From positions 402,001 through 466,000 of the forward strand of contig JAYKKM010000052.1 in the NCBI GenBank assembly GCA_035772405.1: a stretch of 64,000 nt of DNA, read 5' to 3'. Below the pieces are notes generated by a model. That model was given only the letters and a program-made list of their open reading frames with translations. It did no database searches and was not told the origin of the DNA. The stretch comes from Chrysogorgia sp. JL179-B06 (Eukaryota > Cnidaria > Anthozoa > Scleralcyonacea > Chrysogorgiidae). Shown here piece after piece: positions 24,201 to 36,200 of the stretch. How positions within the stretch are numbered: position 1 is the stretch's first letter; each line of letters starts with the position of its first letter. The position numbers and the translations under genes were made by a program.

Positions 24201-27200
24201 TTTAGCCTTGTCCTGACCGGCAAAAAGATGGCGGCTGTACATTTCACCAGAATGCTTTGCGACCTGAACTAAATACGTAAAAGCTTCCTTTTTACCAAAC
24301 TTAATATTTTTGAAACGCTATTTTCTGCTATTTCTACGAGATTCAATGTTTACTGCGCGCAAGGAATCCACTGTAAAAACAGATTGGTTGAAACAAGGCG
24401 TTGTAAACAGAACGAGGACGGCGTTGAGATACTCTTGGGAATAGAAACTATTCATTCTTTTTGTTTTGCATAACGATTCTTTTGTTTGAACGACGTCCCG
24501 TCCTAGGTTGCCGTCTTAATCTTAAGGTCCCTAATATTTATACAGCACGGTTGAGTGACTAAACCCGAACGCTGCCAATGGCTGCTTGCTTCATTATACA
24601 GAAAATACAATGTGTTCAGCAAGTGTAAAAGTGCAACATTTGCATAAACGTGAACATAGGACGAAGACTTTGGCCGCGTTTCCAGAGCATACCTCTATTG
24701 ACTATGGACCAAATTACACTTGTAGCTGAAGTACAGACGGAAATCGATTTCACTTACACAGCTAATTAAGGACGTCAAGTTCAATTTTTTTCCAACTTAC
24801 ATATCAAAAAAGGAATATGGAAAGATGATTTTTTCGTTGCGTAGACACTTTTAGCATATCTTTTACTACAATACCATTTAAACATATGGGAATTACTTGC
24901 CTTGACATGTTGTGTTCGTGCAGTTGAATTTGCCGTTCTCGCACAAGCTGAAGAAAGAACATAGAAAATCTCAAAATGATATCACCTGCACAATTACTGC
25001 GGCAGAAGGCCATCAGTAGTTTCTTCTAACGCGAAACTATTTCTATTTATAGAGAGAAAACCTGAAAATGCGGTCTAGAACCACCAAACTTTCCAATTGC
25101 ACCAGATAACGTAGATGTAAACGGTCAGATGATATTCCTCAACCAATCACTCTCAAATTTACTATATACAGTACTGCTCAGAAATAACCTAACCAAAAAC
25201 GCGTTCCGAACGCGTTCCAGAACGCGTTCCGGATGCGTTCGGAACGCGTTCCGGTTTTCAGGCTATACATGTCGTGATCAGTTCGGCCATATCCGGAAAT
25301 TGTCGTCACTTTCCGATTCGTAGCGTCGTCATCTTGTTTCATATCGTCGCTCCGCATAAGAGATATTTTACGATGAGAAGGCTTTCATTATATGCAAGAA
25401 AAAGAGTAATTTCTTTGAGATCTGCTGGAGTAAAGATTCCAAAAATAAAAGATACTCTAATCGAGGAAGGAATTAAAATCTCAAGATCAGCAATCTGTCT
25501 TTTTCTTTTGCGATATCGAATGAGTGGTCAATTGAACGATGCTCCTCGCAGTGGTCGAAGGCCAAAAGTGACAGAAGAACATCAAATTTATTGACGAATA
25601 TGACTCGCCAGTTATATATAGATATTGTAATATAGATCGCCGGTTATCCAGGCGAAACAAATTATGGACAAAACGTCTTTGTTCAAGAGCTCTTGCGCAT
25701 TGCTGACCGCCACAGCTTGTGATACGAGTAGATTAGTTCGCTACAACCTTAAGTCGTTTCGCTACACTATCGTATACGCGAGTCTAATATGAATTATATC
25801 TACGGATTATGTTTTGCTTCGTCCGAACATAAGCATGTAAACATGTCAATCAAAAACGACCTTCGAACATGAAATACCCGGCCGACGATATCACGATAGT
25901 ATAAAGTTAAAAAGTAGAGTTCGCGTGGACAGGGTTTTGGATATATAGCAAAGTGAAAAGGTGGTAAAGGGTATCAAGATTTTTAGTGACGAAATACTGA
26001 CGTTTCGAGCGGAGCCCTTCATCAGAGTAAAACGTCCGCTCGAAACGTCAGTATTTCGTTACTAAAAATCATGGCAGTTTCACTTATACTTGAAAACAAT
26101 AAGTGATGATTCATAAAGATGTTGCCGCGTGCCCATTATAAACTTTACCCCGCGCTTGCCAATAGTCTATTCGCTCTCAATTTCATCATGATAGAAATCT
26201 CGAGCTCATAATCTTTAAATATAAATTCGCCATCGACAATCATAAAGGAACGCAGGCTCTGGGTACGAGATTGATTACATATTTATCAGAGCATATTTCA
26301 AGATCAAAATTCAGAATAATTTCCAACTGACATGAAACCAAAACGAAACATAAACGTATAGATGTAGGAAACGACTTACCAATAAACCATTAAAACGAAA
26401 TCGTTTGTTGGTAAGTCGACACATACAGTTGTTACGCTGGAAGCGAAACGACTTTGTGTTACATACTGTAGCAAAACGACTTCTGGTTGTAGCGAAACGA
26501 CTTGTAGTGAAACGACATGTCATTGCACACATTACAATGTGCATGCATGCGAAGCATGGCAGTCACGGATTTTTATAGCGGTCGTTTTAATTCACAGATG
26601 AATAAAATAAAGATTTGATGAGTGTTTTTTTAATAAACACAGAGCGTTCATATAAAAAGGTACCAACCATCCGTCCACAACCCTGATGTTTTTAAAAAAT
26701 ATATGGCGCCGCGTGATAATTAAACATGGAGTAAAATTTATATTAAGCATGTGGCTGAACTACTGACTCAGTTATTACTTATGCGCAGTACTCTCATTCA
26801 CTCTCATCATTGATTGATCCAAGCCACAAGTCTCAAGTTCGTACATTCTTCGTATAAATGTGATTTGTTACATTGGTTAATCACTCGGAGTTTTCCGAAC
26901 TCGGTAATAGCTTCCGACAAAATTTCCATCTCAATCGAACGCGTTCAGGAACGCGTTCCGGTACGCGTTCGGAACGCGTTCTGGAACGCGTTCGGAACGC
27001 GTTCTGGAACGCGAAGGGAACGCGTTCTGGACGAGAACGCAGCGTTAGGTTACTTCTGAGCAGTACTGTACAATAATTGTAAATACGTGTCAACCCACCA
27101 GATCCTGATGTCTACAGCCTTACAGTGGTTGGTTAAGATCACTTGGAGGGTAAAACTTATTGGCTTAAAGGACATTGGCAACAAAAAAATAAGGACATTT

Positions 27201-30200
27201 TATATCAAAGTACATAACTTAAATAGCCGGAATATATAGGTTTAGGTTGTAAAAATGCTCGTAAAGCGTATTAATCGCACTATCAAAGTTGCTAATCTGG
27301 ATCATTGTCCGCCATCTTGGATGTATTTTCAATATGCGTGTGACGTCACAACTGCCATGACTTTATAAGTCCGAAACTCAATTGTTGTGAATGTCTTCCT
27401 TGTTCAATTGAACCACGCCATTTTAAAAAGCATTCCGTGGAAACTGGACTACCCACAGAGTAGTTTCATCAGGTTTACCTTGGTTGAGACGTCATCAACT
27501 ACCCAGTTAATTAGGCAAAGTGTTACAACAAGATGGCGGATGACAGGATTGTCTTTGCTCAACATTAGTGCTGTTGTTTTGTACAAGAGTAGTTTTGTTT
27601 ACTAGGATTACATTCGTAAGCCAGTTTGGTAATCAGAAAGTACACAATTGGAAATTATGAATTTTGTTGCCAATGTCCTTTAATTGACCAATATAACAGC
27701 TAATTTTGGATATGTTGATTAGGAAATTTTCGATATCCCGCAAGGAATTAGGATAGGGGTTGTATTAGGGTCAGGCTACCGTTAAAACTGTTGAATATTG
27801 AGAAGTAGAGTAATTATTTAGCTTCATGGTCAGGCGCGGACTGGACTTAAAATATTTACGGATAAATGGCAACTGAAGGGGTCCACCATAATAAAATGTC
27901 AATACTCAGCAGAGCCGTATCTACGAAGATAGCATTGGTGCGAGAAATCCTTCTACGGGGCCCCCGTAAATTTTTTGAAAATTGAGGCTCTAAAATGGCG
28001 TGACTACTCTGACCCCAGATATACATCGAAAATAATGCAAACTCGTGGAGGTTGGAACGAGTGGGAGACTTGGAAGGGGTTCCAAATTTGGAAACAAATT
28101 CCAGATATGAAATTATTGGTGCCACCAATGTCGCACCGGTGGTATAGCCGAGGAACTTGTACTCAGATTTGCAAACTGAAAACAGAATTTTTATACCAAA
28201 AAATTATTTTAGTTTACCGGCTTAAGAGAACTTACTTCAGATAAGCAGGGGCCCACACAAGGACAGGGACAAGGGGCCCACCGGGAAATCTCCCGGTGTC
28301 CCGGTATTCATGGTACCGTTTAGGACAAGACACTCGGGTGAGAACAGCTAATCAACGTTCAAAGTTACCGATACAATCAATGTGGCACGCATTTACAATT
28401 AATGTATATTGGGCTGGGTAGCACCAGTGTCGACACTTACCAAGACGTACATCGACTAAACAGAAGGACAGTACCGGAAGAATACAAACGGCCATCATGT
28501 GTGCAGGAACACTGCGATTGAGGAACACATTTCATTCTTTGTTCATCCAGCACCATCCCACTTTTACAACGACATCCAGCATAGCACTCTTCGACACAGT
28601 TTTCTAACGAAATCACGTCCTTGCATGTTCCAAGGCAAGAAGAACCACATTGATGGTATTCTTGACCTTCGATGTCGCAGGTTGTATCTACGAGAAGATT
28701 ATAAATAGATTATACGAGGAAGATAATTACTAGTGCTGGATTGGTTAAACTATAGTGGGTTACAGGTTTGTCATTTATGGCCGGTTTTTATTAGTGTTAA
28801 TAATAATGATACTTTGACGATCGTTCATGGATCGTCTATCTTCAGAAAATTTTTCCGAGTCGGACAGGGATCAAACATGTATTATGCATTATCTACTCTT
28901 ATCATTATCTACTCTATCTCGATTTTGATTGGCTGTTCGCACACAGCTAATTCGTGACATCGCTTCGTGCGACGTCAATGTTCCAATATTACGGTTCAGA
29001 AAGTGTAGATACGACATCATTCCAATATCAGCTTGGTGTTGCCAGCTTGTTTACGTCGAAAGAAAATAGAAATGTGGCGGGTTCTTTGCAAAGATTCGTC
29101 AACGTAACATAAAACTCATTGTTTTATATCGACTGGAATGTAGACTGGAATGTAATAACCAAGGCTCCAGAAGGTCCTGTGCGGGACATTTTGAAAATTT
29201 GACCTTGACTATCGCTCATGTGATAATCTGTCTACTGCAAGCTACCACATTCACAACAAACTACAGAAATGTGACTATAGTGTTCGAGCAGAGTAGTAGG
29301 TTACCCGATGTACACCACGGGGCAACCTTCGCCGTTAACCTACCTTAGTCAAAGGTCTTTAATAGTTAAATAAATCTTAGATATTTTTTAAAACCGATGT
29401 GTCAATGGTCTACTTTATTTAAAGGGGAAACTGCTGTAAAAAAATAAGTTACTTTTAAATAAAACGCCCTTGAGTTATACGTTACGTCAAAATTGAAAAG
29501 AAATCTCCGCTGTACATCGAATTTGAGCGATCAAGCATGCATACTCCAAATTGGGCGGCATCAAGAAGCGTAAAGCACGAGAATGAAAACGCTATTTCTC
29601 GAGGACAAGAAGAGATATACAGACAGCTTAGAAATAACAAAGTCAAAGTATTAAAGGGAACAGTACCCCAAAAAACAACTTTTAAATGAAAGGCCTTAGA
29701 TTATTTCTAGAAATGTTAATAGTTTTACCGTATCTGCTCTTACACTAATAACATTTTCATTCTCGTATTTTATGCTTCTGGATGCCGCCATTTTGTGTAA
29801 GTTGAAAATAAATCCCCGCTGAACATCCAGTTGAGCCGTCAAGCAATGTCCAGAATTACAGAATGGCGATATCCAGAAACAAAATACGAGAACGAAAACG
29901 CTATTTCTCGAGTACAAGAGCAGATACTGTAAAACTACTAACATCTTTAAAAGCCTACTTTATTAAACGTAAAGGCCTTCTATTGAAAAGTAATTTGGGT
30001 ACAGTTCATTTAATCATAAAGCACTTTCGCGTGTTGTGAATCTTGCTTGAATTGTTATGCAGGTTAATATTTTAAGGTTAAAATCTTGGTTTTAACGTGA
30101 CTATCTCACGTTTGGGGATTTTACATATTCGTAATATTTGGGTCTTCTTGAGCAAAATCATAATATATATATATATACAGTCGACTCCCGATAACTCGAA

Positions 30201-33200
30201 CCTTCAAGGGAAATGGAAAAGGTTCGAGTTCTGGAGGGTTTGAGTTACCGAGCTGGGTAAAATTACAGTAAATATATGACGGAAATCCAGGGGAAATCGA
30301 TCTATTAGCGCGAGCTTCGAGTTAGCGAGGGTTCGAGTATTGTCAGCCGAAAATTTCATCTTCATGGAGTTTTTTTGCGGTCAAAGTTAGCAGATGTGAT
30401 GTCACAAGAGGCAATCCAAACGGTTTTCTTTTGTTATTTGCCACAAAAATACCTCTTGTGACATCACATCCGATAACTTTAACAGCAAAAAAGTCTATGA
30501 GGATGAAATTTTTTTTTACGAATAAGTTAAATCTCCAAAAGTGAGATAGGCATTTTAAGGTCTATCGACATGATACATCGTTCAGATTGAGTGATAGTCA
30601 ACTCACCATGCATTTGCAATTATGAATACACTCAACTCGATGGAGAGATTGCGTTTATTTATATACGTACCACATTCAGGAGCAACACCTCTGTTACGCC
30701 ATTCAACAACAACGCCATGTGTGGAGCAGTGATAAGCGTAGTCACTAAGTGCAGAGCAGTAACACGCCTGAGCATCGTCACAACCACAAACATCAGATTC
30801 ACAATTTTGAATAAAACCATCTTCGGGGTCGACAGAATGGTGACATTGACGGAAGGGATCTTGGCGCAGAACACCGCACTTGGTGGCTGCCGCAGACGCC
30901 CGCTGGACGAAAACTTCGCAAGGGTTTTTCTGTTTTTTAGCAAAATCTCCGCAATTTATTTCCGTTCTCCAAGAATTACCGAACGCGACGGCGTCCGTTT
31001 CGACGATATTTTCTCGGTTAACGAAATCATCTCGCTGGTCATTATTGAAGTTTCCGCACAGACCGCAGATTTTGCCGCTGTAGAAGGAATCCAGTGTGAC
31101 GTAGAGACGCAAGTAGCCATCCCATGTAACTTTGAGGCCATCGTTCGTGAGCAAGTGCGTCAGGGTAGAAACGCGAGTAATGGAAAATTCTAGAAATTAA
31201 GGACATATGGAAGTAAAGAAATATTAATAGAAAATTTCAAATGGAACTTAAAATATCTTTCACAATAAGAAGTAATAATAACAAAGTATATTTCTATAGC
31301 GCAAACTCCAATTGAAAATGTCGTTAATTGTTCTCTAAAACGTTCAACAAAAGCACTATGAAGTTCGATAGGCAGCTGGTTCCATAGCTTTGGGGCTGCG
31401 GAAGAGAAAGGTTTGTTTCTATATGTCTTCAATTTAGTTGCTGGTATTCAGGTTAAATATTCCTGAGAGCTGATCACCTAAGTGTTCTTGTATTTAAAGA
31501 AGACTTAATAGATCAGTTATGTATTGTGGTGTCATAATATTTAGATCTTGTAGACTAACAGCATAATTTTGAAACTAATAATTTAATAGTTATAATTAGT
31601 AATTATACAACTAATATGAATTAATTAATTAATTAATGTTAATTATATTAATATAATATATATATAATATATATATATATAATAATTAATATATTAATTA
31701 TAATTACAATAAATTAATTATAATTAAAATTAATAATAATAATAATTAGTTATAATTTTATAATTTATTTAACAGCATGCATAATTTTGAAAGACTAGAC
31801 CTTATTCATAAATGGCCGCCAATTTAAAATTATTTAATATGCATATAAATTGGCCCTTATGACCTCGTAAGAATCCTTTTTAATTTCGTACATGAAAACA
31901 GTTCATAAGGGGCCAACTTATATGCATATAAAAGAATATCAATTCGGTGGCCATTAATTATAGATTATAGTATTGTGGTACTGTGATACTATTTACAGCT
32001 TATAGACTAACAGAAAATTTTGTAAGTAATTCTATATTGCATGGGTAACTAGTGAAGATATGCATAACAATCACATGCAATCTAAAATATCACATGCACT
32101 CCAAATATTTCTACTTTCATATACAACCGGATCATAGCAACCAAAATGTACACAACCGGAAATACCTTTCGGGCATAAGGTTTTTACGTTTTTAATCTTG
32201 AACGAACATATACCTCATTATAATTCGCTTTTGCCGAAATTCGAGAGACAATTTAAACTTTACCTGGCTTTACCAAGGGAAAATTGGTCAATCTGACGTT
32301 ATTAACAGTGACAAGTCCAGCTCTTTGTAGCGCCACATTCGTACCATTGATACGTACAAACGCGGACTTGGAGCACGTCAGGGTGTTGTCGGAACCACAC
32401 GGGATGTTCTGTACTAATATGTCAAACTTGTTTGAGAAGCAGTCACGAGCAAGGACGTATTGACATTTTCCCATGAAGGAATAAACTTTCCCGTCGAACG
32501 TGCGATAGTGAGGATCGCCAGTAGCTGAACATAAACCTAAAGAAAACATGATTTTGTCAGGCAATATAATCTAGGAAGAATCTAACAAAACTTGAACAAA
32601 ATTTCATAATCCAGACTGAAATCAAACTGATCTTTTCTATAAAAAAACATGGTCAATAGAGCTCCGTCGAGATGACGTCAGTACCGATGTTTGTCCGCTT
32701 TTACCCATAATTCTTGCGGCCATAACAAAAGAAATAGCTCATTTGCAATAATTTGTGAGTCAAATTTGGTTTATTTGTCCGCTTTTTGAGCTATTAATAG
32801 CATCCAGACTCTACGCTATTGCACGGCCTCAATGACGCGAATTACGTATTATTTGTATACATGTAGGTTATTTCGAGGTAACGAGGGGATATGTGCTTTA
32901 TTCACCGAGGAAGTAGCCCTTGGTGAATAAGCCAGTTCGTAATGTCGACTGCGCATCAAAATGACGTATTCTGCGTCGGGATATAATCACAGATCCACGA
33001 GGAGCCTCAAAATAATGAACCTATATTCCACACGTGCGAGATTATTGGAAAAGCGTAGAACCGACGTGCGATACAGTGGAATGATACGAAAAGTGTGTGG
33101 TTGGAATGCAAAGAGATAAACTTGAATTTTGAAGTGTTTTTCTTCGTTTAGCCGCTTACACGACCATGCACAAGAACTTGGCATTAAGGGCTTTCTTGAG

Positions 33201-36200
33201 TTCAATTGGCACAATACGCGAGCTAGTCGGACGAAGCTACGACCTTTTGTGCCCAAAAATAAGTTGGGTGGTTTGCTAAGTCCAAGAAGGAAATGGAAGA
33301 GATCTTATGTGTCGAGGAAAAGCGGTTTTGCTACGACAACGGGCAGCTTAACGAAGAAGAAGTGATTGATGATGTGTCTAATTTCAAAGACCCCAGACGA
33401 TGTTGAAAAGTCAGTCGGGAACAACGCTTACAAAAAAATAAGAAAGTGAAGTGTTCTTGGTGTTACGGTATTTTTCCAAATGCGGAAATCGTAAGGGAGA
33501 GGAATATTACCTCTAAATTTACCTCATTTTGAAGATTAGAGGGTGATTAGTTGAAAATGTGAATTCATCGTTTTGTCGCTGTTATCAGCTATTGTTTGCG
33601 AAAGCCGCGACCAGCTTTAAAAGACTTAATTGACAGGGGCTATTGGATATATTCAGACAAAAAGACCAAAGGTAAATGAGCCATGCATATGGAATACAAG
33701 ACGTAATAGCGTTATTCGCAGTATTCAAACACTGATCTTTTACGATGCTAAAGTGAACCAGTTGTTGAAGGTTTTCGCGTACTTTAGCACACAAACTACG
33801 GACCTTGATAGAAACTCCACTGCTCTGAAAATAAAGACTGGATCGAGCAACTACTATTCAGAAGATGAAGACGAAAGTAGCTCGTGGCGGCCAATCTTTT
33901 TGGACCACGGTCGTCACTTCAATGGCCGCTAATCCCGGCTTCATTATTATAATAGCCGTAGTTTGTGTTCTAAATTACGGAAAAACATTCATTTTACCAT
34001 CTTCATGCGTAAAGCCGAGATTCATCCTTTAAGAAACGACTTAGACTTAGATCACCCTCGAGTTAACTTAAATCGATATCGATTGCTTTTAGAGGATTTT
34101 TGCAAAAACGGCCAATGTATAACAAACAGTCCCTTAGATAATAATTACTCAATCAAAGGTTACCCCGAAAACCTGCCTTTTCGAAACAATAAATACAATT
34201 ACAACCTATAATATATAAAGCTTATATTTGAATACCTACCAGGACAAATTTTGGAAGAACAATTCCATCTTCCGCGCTTGCAATTGCTGAAAAAAGGATT
34301 GGTTCATTCAGTCAACGAGTATTTATTTCGAGCGAGGTAAAGCTGGTCCCCTAAATTTCGTCTACATAAAAACAACTTTATGCATTGTTTTGGAACTCAT
34401 ACCCAATATACTAACACGTGTAAATGCGTGGCGAATGGACTGTGTCAGACAATTTCAACTTCGGGTTTAAATGGCACAATTTTAGCCAACAGGTTCTTAA
34501 TCACTATAGGTTCTTATATGTGGGTGTTTACTGTAGTTATAGTCACGACACGCTGCAATTGAACGCACTTGGTTAACTTACCATTCATTACAATCGAGTT
34601 TAATCTTACTTCCAGTGGGGAAAGCTTGACCATTATACTGACAAGGACACTCCGTTTCTTCGACACAATAAGAACCGTTGTAGTAGTGAGCGTTTGAACA
34701 ATGACAGCCATCGACACATTGCTCATTACACGCGAACACAAGGTCTTTATTGTTGCAGTGCTTCGGACAGGCGGAGCCACACTCCGAATATTGGAGATTT
34801 GCTGAGCAAGCTTTGGCATCTAGATAAAAATTATAGAAAACAACGCAATGGGCTTTGTGAACATTTAAATTGATCCACTTAAGCTAGTCTAACTCATTTC
34901 GATTTTTTCATATCACAGGAATGCAAGTGTAAAACATGCTGCTGGCGTAATTTATCCAAAACATAGGCTGGCAGCGACGTACTACTTCAGTGTTTAAATC
35001 TGGTTACACGATATTAAGCTTTCAGAAATGTTGGGAATAATTTTCAAACTGGTCTTCGTTGAACAAGCTCGCAATAGTTTTTAAATAATGTTAAAGTGCC
35101 TATGCCAGATACATGTATATTGTCTTTCCATGTTCTTCTTTTTTCGTATGTATGTTAGGAAATATGAAGAATGAATTTTATTTTCACAATGCAATTATCA
35201 CTTGCCGTTGTCCAGATAGAAGTATTTGAAATTTGAATTTCACGACGTCATTAGTTGTACAAGTTAGTCACCGCAATCCTGATATTACTGTCAAGATTCG
35301 TTATTATCAAGTATAACACTTCATATAGACGGAATAGCACTCCGTCGAGATGACGTCAGTATCTAGGTTTGTCCGCTTTTACCCATAATTCTTGCGGCCA
35401 TAAAAGAAAATAGATTTGCGACTAAAATTTGATTCGTTTGTCCGCATTTTGAGCTATTAATAGCAGCCAGACGCTATGCTATTGATTTCTCTTATACAAC
35501 TAAAGACGTCATAAAGTTCAAATTTCGAATGCTGCTATCTAGACAACTTTTCCGGCTGACGTTTCATATAAGTATCCCGAATTTAAAACAGTCCTAACCC
35601 CAAACCTAACCTTAATCCTAACCCTGAACCTAAACTGACCCTAACTCTTACGATAATGTTTTCTTTTAGAAATAATAGCCGATTTTAATTTCAAATTTTA
35701 CTACCGATAGTCTGTATAACGCCATTTCGGGATTGATACGAAACTTCACCCACTTTCCTTACCTGATACAGTCGAAAGAAGAATATGGAAAGAGGATATT
35801 TCGTTGCATAGCCACTTTGAAGATACCACGACATTAGTAATTCTGAAAAGTTCTATTTCGATATTCGTCGAGATAATTGTTGTACCTTATGTGTAAAGTT
35901 TGCATTTACGATCCACCATTGAAATGGCTGAGTTTCTACAAGCATGGCTCCGATTTGTTGCCCTTTGGTGGCTAAGCTTTGTCATTTTAATGGTATACAA
36001 AATTGACTTTTACATGCAAAATATAACCGCTTTCTCTACGAATTTTGCGACGAAATTTCGCTCGATTACTAATTGAGGTAATGACGTTAACATCAATTGA
36101 TGAAAGGCATATTTTTTATCGGAGAGACAATTTTGTTGTTAGACTTACTGCAGAATTCTGGCTTTCTCCAATTAAGAGTTATTCCATTTCTTGCACACGC

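Larger units (their letters stand above)
25169..27068 (+). mobile_element. Degenerate Tc1/mariner transposon, 1.9 kb
   Basis: Terminal inverted repeats CAGTACTGCTCAGAAATAAC at 25169 and GTTACTTCTGAGCAGTACTG ending at 27068, flanked by TA. Both ends carry a subterminal minisatellite of AACGCGTTCC units (25198-25258, 26938-27030). Inside are a truncated transposase reading frame (25373-25594) and a later insertion of a hammerhead-like repeat (25915-26105). Tc1/mariner elements move by cut-and-paste into TA; this copy cannot encode a full transposase. Confidence 0.8.

Noticed and set aside
33129..33932. Open frames of 78 and 100 codons in the intron between exons 11 and 12
   Set aside because: No domain or homology I can name, and no sign of splicing. 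They may be remnants of a repeat but cannot be supported.
34514..34819. 101-codon minus-strand open frame over exon 10
   Set aside because: A frame shadow of the TIL exon; the correct frame shows the ten-cysteine TIL pattern.
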